Source of the DNA: Crossiella sp. S99.2
GTDB lineage: Bacteria > Actinomycetota > Actinomycetes > Mycobacteriales > Pseudonocardiaceae
DNA length: 64,000 nucleotides
Direction: 5' to 3'
Assembly: GCF_023094165.1 (NCBI RefSeq)
Contig: NZ_JALMDK010000002.1
Location: 1-64,000 of the forward strand
The notes below the pieces were generated by a model that worked only from the letters and a program-made list of their open reading frames with translations, did not search any database and had not been told where the DNA came from. The position numbers were made by a program, and so were the translations under genes. This document shows, in pieces, positions 24,517 through 32,601 of this stretch. Position 1 is the stretch's first letter, and each line of letters opens with the position of its first letter.

Positions 24517-25758
24517 TCACCCGAGCGTGTCTCGCGCAATCGGGCAGGACATGCACCGAGGGCCACCACGACCGGAGCCCAGCTCGCTGCCGGCGATCCG
24601 CAGCACCTCCACCCCGGCGTCCTCCAGCCGGGCGTTGGTCTCCACGTTGCGCTCGTAGGCCACCACCACGCCCGGCGCCACGGCCAGCGTGTTGTTGCCG
24701 TCGTCCCACTGCTCGCGCTCGGCGGTCACCGCGTCCAGGCCGGTGTCGATCACCCGCAGCCGCTCGATGCCCATCGCCTCGGCGGCCGCGCCCAGGAACG
24801 GCAGCGGGCCGTCCACGATCACCCCGCCGGAGCCGTCCGGCCGCAGCGGGTAGGCGGAGAGGGTCTCGCGCACCGCCGGGTACATCACCACCGCGTCCCG
24901 GTCGACCATGGTGCACACGGTGTCCAGGTGCATGGTGGCCCGCTCCTGCTCGATCGGCACCGCGAGCACGGTGTGCGCGAGGCCGTCGGCGAAGGCGGAA
25001 CGGGCGAAGGACTCCGCGCCCGCCGGAGTGGTGCGCTCGCCGACGCCGACCGCGAGCACGCCGGGGGAGAGCAGCAGCACGTCGCCGCCCTCCAACGGGG
25101 CCGAGTGCGCGCCGTAGGCACGGCCGGTGCGGCTGAACCGCGGGTGGTAGGCGTAGATCAGGTCGGTCAGCGCGGTCTCCCGGCTGCGCGCGGGCAGCGC
25201 GAGCGAGGTGATCGCCACCCTGTCCGCCACCCACACCGAGGAGTCCCTGGTGAAGAGCAGGTTGGGCAGCGGGTTGACCGCGAAGTCGGCGGGCTGGTGC
25301 ATCCGGCGCACCAGCGAGGCGCCCTCGGCTGCGGGCAGCTCCTCGAAGGTCATGCCCGCCATCAGCACCCCGGCCAGGTCCTTGGCCTTCATCCCGGTCA
25401 GGTGCGAGCGCAGCGCGTCGGCCAGGTCCAGGCCGAGCTGGCGCTCATCCACCGCCGAGTGCACCGCGCCGAAGCGGGCCCGCGGATCGGCCAGCGCCTC
25501 CACCAGCACCTCCCCGAGCAGCAGCACCTCCACCCCGCGCGAGCGCAGGGTCTCGGCGAAGGCGTCGTGCTCGAGCTGGGCCCGGCCCAGCCACGGCACC
25601 CCGTCGAACAACAGTTGATCGTTGTTACGCGGGGTGAGGCGCTTCAGTTCCGCGCCAGGACGGTGCAGCAGCACCGTGCGCAACGGGCCGACCTCGCTGT
25701 CCACCCGGTGGATCGGCTCGGCGGCAGGGGTCTCGCTTGCGATCTGGTGAGCGCTCAC
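24517..25758 (-). CDS. arcA: arginine deiminase
   Basis: 413 aa. Guanidino-group hydrolase fold with [35 protein letters not shown] (substrate-binding Asp), [11 protein letters not shown], catalytic His in [13 protein letters not shown], and catalytic Cys402 in [11 protein letters not shown]. Converts arginine to citrulline and ammonia. No ornithine carbamoyltransferase or carbamate kinase gene is adjacent, so a full ADI pathway is not shown here. TACGCT 7 nt before GTG 25758 suggests a leaderless transcript. Confidence 0.95.
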   Translation of the reverse strand: MSAHQIASETPAAEPIHRVDSEVGPLRTVLLHRPGAELKRLTPRNNDQLLFDGVPWLGRAQLEHDAFAETLRSRGVEVLLLGEVLVEALADPRARFGAVHSAVDERQLGLDLADALRSHLTGMKAKDLAGVLMAGMTFEELPAAEGASLVRRMHQPADFAVNPLPNLLFTRDSSVWVADRVAITSLALPARSRETALTDLIYAYHPRFSRTGRAYGAHSAPLEGGDVLLLSPGVLAVGVGERTTPAGAESFARSAFADGLAHTVLAVPIEQERATMHLDTVCTMVDRDAVVMYPAVRETLSAYPLRPDGSGGVIVDGPLPFLGAAAEAMGIERLRVIDTGLDAVTAEREQWDDGNNTLAVAPGVVVAYERNVETNARLEDAGVEVLRIAGSELGSGRGGPRCMSCPIARDTLG

Positions 25759-25852
25759 GCAGCGGAGCGTAATGCTCTCGAAAGATCATGGCAGCGCGCT
25801 GATCAGTGAATGTGGGTCAGGATGTAAGGAGTCGAACCTCGGAAGGTGGATT

Positions 25853-26482
25853 GTGAACCAGGACACGGTGCCGAAGCGCGGTTTGTTGCGTCGTCCGGTC
25901 GTTTTGGTTGCGATTGTGATTGTCGCAACGGTTTTGAGCGTCGGTTTGTACCTGTTCCAGCCCTGGAAGCTGTTCACCAGCAACACCCTGGACGAGGCAC
26001 TGCCCGCCGGGGTGACCAGCGAACTGGCCCCGACCTCGGCCAACACGCCCCCGCCCAGCAGTACGCCGTCCGCCGCGCCCGGGTCCAGCACCGCCGCGCC
26101 CCCGCCCGGTACCGGCCAGGCCACTCCGCCGCCCGCCCAGCCCAGCACCCTGGCCGCCGGGGACTTCGTCTCCCAGGAGCACCCGACCAAGGGCAAGGCC
26201 ACCGTGCACCGGCTCGCCGACGGCTCCCGGGTGCTTCGGCTGACCGGCCTGGCCAGCAGTGACGGCCCGGACCTGCACGTCTGGCTCACCGACCAGTCCG
26301 CGGGCGGCGAGTGGGGCAAGTACGACGACGGCCGCCAGGTGAAGCTGGGCAAGCTCAAGGCCACCCATGGCAACCAGAACTACGTCATCCCGGCCGGGGC
26401 GGATCTCGGCGGGCTGCGCAGCGTGGTCATCTGGTGCGACCGGTTCAACGTTGCTTTCGGTTCCGCCCCGCTCACGCTGTGA
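25853..26482 (+). CDS. membrane-anchored DM13 domain protein
   Basis: 209 aa from GTG 25853. One N-terminal membrane helix (about 14-36: VVLVAIVIVATVLSVGLYLF), a Pro/Ser/Thr-rich spacer (about 60-105), and a C-terminal DM13 domain (GDFVSQEHPTKGKATVHRLA, DLHVWLTDQ, YVIPAGADL, VVIWCDRFNVAFGSAPL) with its conserved Cys. DM13 domains are proposed electron-transfer modules outside the cell. Followed by an amino-acid-binding lipoprotein gene 57 nt downstream, with no evident functional link. Confidence 0.87.
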   Translation: MNQDTVPKRGLLRRPVVLVAIVIVATVLSVGLYLFQPWKLFTSNTLDEALPAGVTSELAPTSANTPPPSSTPSAAPGSSTAAPPPGTGQATPPPAQPSTLAAGDFVSQEHPTKGKATVHRLADGSRVLRLTGLASSDGPDLHVWLTDQSAGGEWGKYDDGRQVKLGKLKATHGNQNYVIPAGADLGGLRSVVIWCDRFNVAFGSAPLTL

Positions 26483-26539
26483 CGCTCACCCGTTCGGGTA
26501 GCCTCCCCCGGAGTGACCGGGTCCGGAGGGGACAACGGA

Positions 26540-27403
26540 ATGCGTCAGGTTCGTGCGCTGAGGCACGTGGGCACCGCAATCGTCGCGGTGGCCCTGCTAG
26601 CGGTGCTGCCAGCGGGGTGTGGGTTCTTCGGTTCCTCGGCCGACGGTGCGGACACCCCGCCGCCGGACGGTCCGAAGCTGACCGTGGGCATCAAGTTCGA
26701 CCAGCCCGGCCTCGGCCAGAAGACCGGTGACAAGACCTTCGCCGGCTTCGATGTGGACGTGGCCAGGTACGTGGCCAAGGAGCTGGGCGTGCACCCCGGC
26801 AACGTGACCTTCGTCGAGGCGCAGAGCGCCGAGCGGGAGACCCTGCTGGAGCAGGGCAAGGTCGACCTGGTCGCGGCCACCTACTCGATCAGCGACGCGC
26901 GCAAGAAGAAGGTCGACTTCGCCGGGCCGTACTTCGTGGCCGGGCAGTCCCTGCTGGTGCGCAAGACCACCTCGGACATCACCGGCCCGGAGTCGCTGAA
27001 CCAGAGCGACTGGCGGCTGTGCTCGGTGAAGGGCTCCACCCCGGCGGAGAAGGTCAAGCAGTCCTACGCCAAGAGCGTGACCCTGCGCGAGTTCCCGTCC
27101 TACCCGGAGTGCCTGGTGGCGCTGGAGAACGCGGACGACCCGGTGGACGCGGTCACCACCGACGACGTGATCCTGGCCGGCTACGCCGCCGGGCAGCCGG
27201 ACAAGTTCAAGCTGGTCGGCAAGCCGTTCTCGCAGGAGCGCTACGGCGTGGGCCTGCGCAAGGGCGACGCCCGGCGGGACAAGGTCACCGCCGCGCTGCG
27301 CAAGATGGTTTCCGACGGCAGCTGGAAACGCTCGGTCGAAGAGAACATCGGGAAATCTGGCTATAAAATTCCTGAACCACCCGCTGTTCTCGACTCGCCG
27401 TGA
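26540..27403 (+). CDS. glutamate/amino-acid-binding lipoprotein (GluB-like)
   Basis: 287 aa. Lipoprotein signal ending LPAGC with Cys27 as lipidation site. Family 3 solute-binding fold: KLTVGIKFDQPGLGQKTGDK, FAGFDVDVARYVAKELGV, VDLVAATYSISDARKKKVDF, GPYFVAGQSLLVRK, VDAVTTDDVILAGYAA. Binds a polar amino acid, most like actinobacterial GluB. No permease or ATPase genes of an ABC importer are adjacent, so it is an orphan binding protein or has another role. ATG 26540 follows GGAGGGGAC. Confidence 0.88.
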   Translation: MRQVRALRHVGTAIVAVALLAVLPAGCGFFGSSADGADTPPPDGPKLTVGIKFDQPGLGQKTGDKTFAGFDVDVARYVAKELGVHPGNVTFVEAQSAERETLLEQGKVDLVAATYSISDARKKKVDFAGPYFVAGQSLLVRKTTSDITGPESLNQSDWRLCSVKGSTPAEKVKQSYAKSVTLREFPSYPECLVALENADDPVDAVTTDDVILAGYAAGQPDKFKLVGKPFSQERYGVGLRKGDARRDKVTAALRKMVSDGSWKRSVEENIGKSGYKIPEPPAVLDSP

Positions 27404-27561
27404 TCTATAAGGGCGGCAAAGTCCGGCTGGTCCGTTGGAGCGACCTGAACCGACGATAGTCTGACGCTACGTCCGACCATGGTTTGACCGGCACTCCCTC
27501 CCTGGGCTGAAGTGCCTGCCTAGGGGTTGGAATCCGCCGCGTTCCGCATATCGTGTCGCCC

Positions 27562-27693
27562 ATGGGCATGCTCACTGACCGCGCCGCCGCCGGGTTGACG
27601 GAAATGGCGCTCCTGGCTGTCGCCGGGAATGTGATCCCGCCCCGTCCGGAAAACGTGAAGAAGCTTATTGCTGCCTTGGCATATCCGGACTGA
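27562..27693 (+). CDS. possible 43-aa small protein
   Basis: ATG 27562 opens a 43-codon frame ending at 27691-27693. The peptide begins MGMLTDRAAAGLTEMALLAV and ends KKLIAALAYPD, and looks like one amphipathic segment. No ribosome site is evident. It ends just before a 9-bp hairpin, which is the only support. Not recognised; may be chance. Confidence 0.2.
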   Translation: MGMLTDRAAAGLTEMALLAVAGNVIPPRPENVKKLIAALAYPD

Positions 27694-27773
27694 CCCATAC
27701 CTCTCGGTCTGACACCGCCCGGTCAGACCGCGCCAAAGCCGCAGGGGATAGCTGCCCGCCCCCTCCGGCATCG

Positions 27774-27825
27774 GACGGACGGGATGATCTCCGCGCCCCC
27801 CACCCTGGAGATCATCCCGTCCGTC
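27774..27825 (-). terminator. long perfect terminator stem
   Basis: GACGGACGGGATGATCTCC-N14-GGAGATCATCCCGTCCGTC, a perfect 19-bp stem 9 bases past the protease stop. No T-run. Confidence 0.8.
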
Positions 27826-27833
27826 TTCCTAGC

Positions 27834-28643
27834 TCAGGGCAGCCAGGACACCGCGCCCTTGAGCAGCGCGTACCCGACGAAGGCGATCACGTCGATCACC
27901 GCGTGCCCGACCACCAGCGGCCACAGCCGGTTGCTGCGCTGCCACACCCGGCCGTAGACCAGCCCCATCACGATGTTGCCCGCGAACCCGCCGAAGCCCT
28001 GGTACAGGTGGTACGAGCCGCGCAGCACCGCGGAAGCGGCCAGCGACTTGTTCTCCGACCAGCCGAGCATCCGCAGCCGGGTGATCAGATAGCCGACCAC
28101 CAGCACCTCCTCGGCCCAGGAGTTGCCGATCGCGGACAGGATCAGCATCGGCGTGCGCCACCAGGTGTCATCCAGCGCCGAGGGCACCACGGTCAGGTTG
28201 AGCCCGAGCGCCCTGGTGATCAGGTAGAAGGCGATGCCGGGCAGACCGATCAGCGCGGCCAGGCCCAGTCCGCGCAGCGCGTCCGAGCCCAGCCTGCTCC
28301 GGTCCAGACCGATCTCGGCGAGCTTCTTGCCCGCCTTCCACAGCAGGTAGGCGCCCAGTCCGCCCCAGGCGAGCAGTTGCAGCACGCCGAGCAGCTGGTG
28401 GGCCAGGTCGAGCAGGCTGAGCGTGGAGCGGGAGACGTTGAGCGCCACCGACTGCTGGCTCAACGGCTTGGGCTGCAACAGCGAGCTGATGATGGAGAGC
28501 AGGCTGCGCAGCCCGGACAGACCCAGCGTCGCGGCGAACACGATCGCCAGCTCGATCCACACCGCCCGGCGCTGCACCGGGTCGGTGATCACCTCGACCT
28601 CCGGCCGCGCCGGGTTCAGCCAGTTGCCGATCACGCTCGCCAT
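27834..28643 (-). CDS. CPBP family intramembrane metalloprotease
   Basis: 269 aa, about seven membrane helices. CPBP (CAAX-protease-like, Abi) motifs: Glu178-Glu179 in SWAEEVLVVGYL, His212 in RGSYHLYQGFGG, and His247 in PLVVGHAVIDV. Predicted zinc-dependent protease active within the membrane. Starts 12 nt after the response regulator stop on the same strand, so the two probably form an operon; target unknown. Confidence 0.88.
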   Translation of the reverse strand: MASVIGNWLNPARPEVEVITDPVQRRAVWIELAIVFAATLGLSGLRSLLSIISSLLQPKPLSQQSVALNVSRSTLSLLDLAHQLLGVLQLLAWGGLGAYLLWKAGKKLAEIGLDRSRLGSDALRGLGLAALIGLPGIAFYLITRALGLNLTVVPSALDDTWWRTPMLILSAIGNSWAEEVLVVGYLITRLRMLGWSENKSLAASAVLRGSYHLYQGFGGFAGNIVMGLVYGRVWQRSNRLWPLVVGHAVIDVIAFVGYALLKGAVSWLP

Positions 28644-28655
28644 GCTGGCAGCGTG

Positions 28656-29303
28656 TCAGTCGGTCCCGTGTGAGTGCCGGGCGACCCAGGCGGCGAGCTG
28701 GGTGCGGCGCTCCATGCCGAGCTTGGCCAGCACCGAGGTCACGTAGTTCTTCACCGTCTTCTCGGCCAGGAACAGCCGTTCCGCGATCTGCCGGTTGGTC
28801 AGGCCCTCGCCGATCAGGCCGAGCACCTTGCGCTCCTGCTCGGTGAGCCCGGCCAGCTCGTCCGGCGGTTCGGGATCACCGCGGCGCAGCCGGTCCAGCA
28901 CCCGGGCGGTGGTCACCGGGTCCAGCAGCGAGCGCCCGGCCGCGACCTCGCGCACCGCGGTCACCAGGTCCTGCCCGCGCACCTGCTTGAGCAGGTAGCC
29001 CGAGGCCCCGGCCATGATCGCGCCGACCAGCGCGGCCTCGTCGTCGAAGGCGGTCAGCACCAGGCAGTGCGGCGCGTCCGGGCCCTGGGCGCGCAGGGTG
29101 CGGCACAGCGCCACCCCGTCGCCGTCGGGCAGCCGCATGTCCACCACCGCGACCTGGGGCCGGTGCGCCAGCGCGACCACCTCGGCCTCGGCCACGCTGC
29201 CAGCCTCGGCCACCACCTCGATGTCGTCCTCGGTGGAAAGAAGATCGCGCAGCCCGCGCCGGACCACCTCGTGGTCGTCTACCAGCAGGACCCGGATCGG
29301 CAT
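28656..29303 (-). CDS. NarL/FixJ-type response regulator, DevR-like
   Basis: 215 aa. Receiver with Asp9/Asp10 and phosphoacceptor Asp55 in [13 protein letters not shown], Lys in [12 protein letters not shown]-terminal LuxR-type helix-turn-helix [20 protein letters not shown] followed by [13 protein letters not shown]. The C-terminal helix resembles DevR/DosR regulators. No histidine kinase is adjacent, so it is an orphan. First gene of a two-gene unit with the CPBP protease; divergent from hsp20, with the CIRCE element between. Confidence 0.9.
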   Translation of the reverse strand: MPIRVLLVDDHEVVRRGLRDLLSTEDDIEVVAEAGSVAEAEVVALAHRPQVAVVDMRLPDGDGVALCRTLRAQGPDAPHCLVLTAFDDEAALVGAIMAGASGYLLKQVRGQDLVTAVREVAAGRSLLDPVTTARVLDRLRRGDPEPPDELAGLTEQERKVLGLIGEGLTNRQIAERLFLAEKTVKNYVTSVLAKLGMERRTQLAAWVARHSHGTD

Positions 29304-29347
29304 GAACTCAGGCTACGGCGGCGGGAACAACATCGGCGCCCGGGTCG

Positions 29348-29374
29348 TTAGCACTCATGACCGGCGAGTGCTAA
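29348..29374. promoter_or_regulatory. perfect CIRCE element (HrcA operator)
   Basis: TTAGCACTC-N9-GAGTGCTAA is an exact match to the CIRCE consensus. It lies 36 bases before hsp20 and 44 bases before the divergent response regulator, so HrcA could repress either or both. Confidence 0.9.
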
Positions 29375-29410
29375 AGCCGCCGGTGAGGAACCTGGAAAGG
29401 GTGAAAGAAC

Positions 29411-29923
29411 ATGGCTCTTGCAGTCCGTTCCACGTGGGACCCGTTCACCGCGCTGGTCCGCCAGTTCGGTGTCACAGTCGACCCTGACCAAGCAGGTCTC
29501 CGGCGTGATGTCTTCGACGGCCTGACGACTCGTTCAGCGCCCTCGGCCCAGGGCTTTGTTCCCGCCGCCGACGTCCGCAAGGACGGCGCCGACGTCGTGC
29601 TCACCCTGGAGCTGCCCGGCGTGGACGTGGCCAAGGACGTCGAGGTCGAGGTGGCCGAGCGCCGCCTCACCATCAGCGGCCGCAGGCACGACGAGCAGAG
29701 CGCGGAGCAGGGCGGGCTGATCCGCAAGGAGATCCGGCACGGCGAGTTCCGCCGCGAGTTCTCCCTGCCCGCCGGCGTCACCGCCGGACAGGTCGAGGCC
29801 GACTACGACCGCGGCCTGCTCAAGGTCCGCATCCGCGAGGTCGTGAAGGTGCCAGCCGCCCCCGCGAAGATCGCCATCCGCGGCGCGGAGGCCACCGAGC
29901 TGCCCGCAGTCGAGGCAGGCTGA
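29411..29923 (+). CDS. Hsp20/alpha-crystallin small heat-shock protein
   Basis: 170 aa. N-terminal STWDPFTALVRQF, then the alpha-crystallin domain (about 50-150) with VVLTLELPGVDVAKDVEVEV, RRLTISGRRHDEQ, GEFRREFSLPAGVT and YDRGLLKVRIRE (G-L-L-K/V-R core). Holds unfolding proteins in an aggregation-resistant state. The upstream CIRCE element indicates HrcA control. AAAGAAC precedes ATG 29411. Ends in a strong hairpin. Confidence 0.95.
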   Translation: MALAVRSTWDPFTALVRQFGVTVDPDQAGLRRDVFDGLTTRSAPSAQGFVPAADVRKDGADVVLTLELPGVDVAKDVEVEVAERRLTISGRRHDEQSAEQGGLIRKEIRHGEFRREFSLPAGVTAGQVEADYDRGLLKVRIREVVKVPAAPAKIAIRGAEATELPAVEAG

Positions 29924-29942
29924 CCCGGAAAAACCCCACGCA

Positions 29943-29983
29943 AAAGGGGCATTCCCGTGCTTGCACCACGGGAATGCCCCTTT
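29943..29983. terminator. bidirectional terminator after hsp20
   Basis: AAAGGGGCATTCCCGTG pairs perfectly with CACGGGAATGCCCCTTT (17 bp) around a 7-nt loop, with A and T runs on both sides. Serves hsp20 and the convergent macro-domain gene. Confidence 0.88.
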
Positions 29984-29988
29984 CGCGT

Positions 29989-30567
29989 TCAGCGTACGCC
30001 GAAGACCTCGTCCCAGGCCGCGGTGACCTGGCGGCCACAGCTGGCCGGGTCCACCCCGCCGATGCCGGTGCCCAGACCGGGCAGGGCGATGGAGCGGACC
30101 GCGTGCCGCACCGGGGTGCCGTCCTCCAGCCTGCCCTCCTGCCAGAGCCGGAACACGGCGCGGGCGGCCAGGTAGGGGTGCACGGTGTCCTTGGGCAGCA
30201 GTTCGCCGGGCACCCGCATGGTGGGGGCGCTGATCAGCCACTGCGGGGCGGGTTCGCCGGTGGGCACGATCAGCGCCTCGCCGACCGGTAGCTCACCGCC
30301 GTGCAGGGCCAGCACCGCGCTGCGCACGTACTGCTCGACCTGGGGGAAGGCGGTGGCGTAGACCGCGTCGATGCCACCGCGCATCCAGCCGTAGGAGTTG
30401 GCCGGGCTGACCACGGCGTCCACGTCCAGATCCAGCACCGAACCCTGGTGCACTTCCACCCCGGAGCGGCCGGTGGCGGCGCGCTCCCACTCCCAGCCGA
30501 GCGGACCCGCCACGGCGCACAGCACCAGGCGCGGCACGGCCGCCTGCGGTTGCACTTTCCCGGTCAC
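29989..30567 (-). CDS. macro domain protein
   Basis: 192 aa from GTG 30567. Macro-domain motifs: VHQGSVLDLDVDAVVSPANS, YGWMRGGIDAVYATAFP (ADP-ribose-binding loop), and SIALPGLGTGIGGVDP. Probably binds ADP-ribose or removes it from a target. An upstream GTG at 30615 would add 16 residues without similarity to the family. No DarT-like toxin is adjacent, so this is not a visible toxin-antitoxin pair. Confidence 0.85.
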   Translation of the reverse strand: MTGKVQPQAAVPRLVLCAVAGPLGWEWERAATGRSGVEVHQGSVLDLDVDAVVSPANSYGWMRGGIDAVYATAFPQVEQYVRSAVLALHGGELPVGEALIVPTGEPAPQWLISAPTMRVPGELLPKDTVHPYLAARAVFRLWQEGRLEDGTPVRHAVRSIALPGLGTGIGGVDPASCGRQVTAAWDEVFGVR

Positions 30568-30708
30568 GCCCCAAGCATCGCCGGTCACGGGGAAAGCATT
30601 GCAGCAAACCAACACGGCCGGTCACCGGGTCTTCCACCAGTCGGGTGGGTGTTCTCACGGTTGAGAGCAAGGCCACAGCGACCTGCCGCTACGGCGTTAG
30701 GCTGAGGT

Positions 30709-31629
30709 ATGCCGCGCATCGCCTACTTGGGGCCGGAACGAACCTTCACCGAACAGGCGACCCGGCGCCTGGTCGACCCGGCCAGCCACGAGTTGATCCC
30801 GGCCACCACGGTCGCCGCCGCGCTGGAGCTGGTGCGGCTGGACAAGGTCGACGCCGCGGTGGTGCCGGTGGAGAACTCGGTGGAGGGCTCGGTCCCGCCC
30901 ACCCTGGACGGCCTGGCCCTGGGCAGCCCGCTGGTCGCAGTGGCCGAGACGGTGCTGCCGGTGCGCTTCACCGTGCTGGTCCGGCCCGGCACCAAGGCCG
31001 CCGACGTGCGCACCGTGACCAGTCACCCGCACGCGCTGGCCCAGGTGCGGGAGTGGCTGGCGGCCAACCTGCCCGGCGCGGCCGAACTGGCCACCACCTC
31101 CACCGCGGCCGCCGCGGTCGCGGTCGCCGAGGGCACGGCGGACGCGGCGATCACCGCGCCGATCGCGGCCGAGGGCTCCGCGCTGACCGCGCTGGCCGCC
31201 GACATCGGCGACGTGGCCGACGCGGTGACCCGGTTCCTGCTGGTCCGCAAGCCCGGCCTGGTGCCCGCCCCGACCGGCAACGACCGCACCTCGATCGTGG
31301 TGGTCACCGAGAACCGGCCCGGTTCGCTCTCGGAGGTGCTGGTCGAACTGGCCCTGCGCGGGATCGACCTGTGCCGGATCGAGTCCCGGCCGACCAGGGA
31401 GAAGCTGGGCATTTACCGGTTCTTCCTCGACTTCGCCGGGCACATCGCCGAACCGCGGGTCGGCGAGGCGCTTGCCGCCCTGCACCGCACTTGCTCCGAC
31501 GTGCGCTTCCTCGGCTCCTTCGCCCGCGCCGACGGCGATTCGCCGCCGCCTCCGCCGGGCACCGGCACCGCCGAGTTCACCGAGGCCGCGCAGTGGCTGG
31601 CCCAGGTGCGCGCGGGCGGGCAGGCATGA
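30709..31629 (+). CDS. pheA: prephenate dehydratase
   Basis: 306 aa. Prephenate dehydratase domain with RIAYLGPERTFTEQATRRL, VVPVENSVEG, TSHPHALAQ and catalytic Thr174-Arg-Phe; C-terminal ACT regulatory domain (about 194-270) with ENRPGSLSEVL and CRIESRPTREKLG for phenylalanine feedback. Converts prephenate to phenylpyruvate. A Pro-rich tail follows. TAGGCT ends 5 nt before ATG 30709 (leaderless). Stop overlaps the next gene (ATGA). Confidence 0.96.
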   Translation: MPRIAYLGPERTFTEQATRRLVDPASHELIPATTVAAALELVRLDKVDAAVVPVENSVEGSVPPTLDGLALGSPLVAVAETVLPVRFTVLVRPGTKAADVRTVTSHPHALAQVREWLAANLPGAAELATTSTAAAAVAVAEGTADAAITAPIAAEGSALTALAADIGDVADAVTRFLLVRKPGLVPAPTGNDRTSIVVVTENRPGSLSEVLVELALRGIDLCRIESRPTREKLGIYRFFLDFAGHIAEPRVGEALAALHRTCSDVRFLGSFARADGDSPPPPPGTGTAEFTEAAQWLAQVRAGGQA

Positions 31630-32252
31630 GTTCGTTACGCCTGATGCTCGTCCGGCACGGCCAGACCCCCGCGAACGTGCGGCACGCGCTGGACTCCCGC
31701 CCGCCCGGTCCGCCGCTGACCGCCGAAGGCCGCCGCCAGGCCGACAAACTGGCCGAGGAACTGGCCATCGAGCCGGTCACCGCGGTCTACGCCAGCGTCG
31801 CGGTGCGCGCCCAGCAGACCGCGGCCCCGGTGGCGCTGCGGCACGGGCTGCCGGTGCGGGTGCTTGAGGGCGTGCACGAGACCCAGGTGGGGCCGGAACT
31901 GGAGGGCCGCAACGACGACGCGGCGATCCTGGCCTTCCGCGCGGTGGTGGACACCTGGCTGGACGGCGACCTGTCCGGTTGCGCGCCCGGCGGCGAGACC
32001 GGGTTCGAGGTGGTCGAGCGCTTCGGCGCGGCGGTCCGGCGGATCACCGCCGAGCACAGCGACGGGGTGGTGGTGCTGGTCAGCCACGGCGCGGCGATCC
32101 GGCTGATGGCGGTGCACCTGCTCGACGGCAGCACCGATGTGCTGGCCGGGCACCCGTACCTGCCCAACACCGGCCGGGTGCTGCTGGAGGCCGATCCGGA
32201 CAGCTCCGGCGGGTGGCGGTTCGTCGAGTGGCTTGGTGTGGAGCGGTTCTAG
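31626..32252 (+). CDS. histidine phosphatase (phosphoglycerate mutase-like)
   Basis: 208 aa. Histidine phosphatase fold: LMLVRHGQTPANVRHALDSR with catalytic His, the acid region VHETQVGPELEGRNDD, and the second His in VVVLVSHGAAIRLMAVHLL. Broad-specificity phosphatase rather than glycolytic mutase. This gene follows pheA in many actinobacteria, and the 4-base overlap shows coupling. Its TAG stop shares CTAG with the convergent zincin gene. Confidence 0.92.
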   Translation: MSSLRLMLVRHGQTPANVRHALDSRPPGPPLTAEGRRQADKLAEELAIEPVTAVYASVAVRAQQTAAPVALRHGLPVRVLEGVHETQVGPELEGRNDDAAILAFRAVVDTWLDGDLSGCAPGGETGFEVVERFGAAVRRITAEHSDGVVVLVSHGAAIRLMAVHLLDGSTDVLAGHPYLPNTGRVLLEADPDSSGGWRFVEWLGVERF

Positions 32253-32587
32253 CCCCAGCCCAGCTCGTGCAGCTTGGCGTCGTCGATGCCGAAGTGGTGC
32301 GCGATCTCGTGCACCACGGTGATCGCCACCTCCTCGACCACATCGTCCTCGGTCTCGCAGATGTCCAGGATGGCGTCCCGGTAGATGGTGATCCGGTCCG
32401 GCAGCACCCCGCAGTAGTCGGAGTTGCGCTCGGTCAGCGCGATGCCCTCGTACAGCCCCAGCAGCCCGGATTCCACCGGGTGCCGGGGCTCGACGAAGAC
32501 GGCCACGTTGTCCATCGCCCTGGCCAGCTCCGGCGGCACCTCGTCCAGCGCCTCGCCCACCAGCTCGTCGAACCGGGCGGGCGTCAT
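32249..32587 (-). CDS. metallopeptidase family (minimal zincin) protein
   Basis: 112 aa. Begins TPARFDELVGEALDEVPPEL and carries the zinc motif VVHEIAHHFGIDD (HExxH-x-F-G-x-D), typical of the minimal-zincin family of actinobacteria and proteobacteria. Length is normal for the group. ATG 32587 chosen; it lies 15 nt after the septum-formation gene on the same strand. Confidence 0.92.
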   Translation of the reverse strand: MTPARFDELVGEALDEVPPELARAMDNVAVFVEPRHPVESGLLGLYEGIALTERNSDYCGVLPDRITIYRDAILDICETEDDVVEEVAITVVHEIAHHFGIDDAKLHELGWG

Positions 32588-32601
32588 GTCCACCGGCACG
32601 G

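Larger units (their letters stand above)
27404..27833. other. intergenic region with hairpins and a possible small frame
   Basis: 430 bases with lower GC in its first third. It holds one possible short reading frame (27562-27693), a 9-bp hairpin CGGTCTGAC-N8-GTCAGACCG (27705-27730), and the long terminator of the protease gene (27774-27825). No promoter or RNA gene could be named. Confidence 0.4.

Noticed and set aside
29989..30567. Macro domain as antitoxin of a DarTG-like system
   Set aside because: No DarT-like ADP-ribosyltransferase gene is adjacent; neighbours are hsp20 and pheA.
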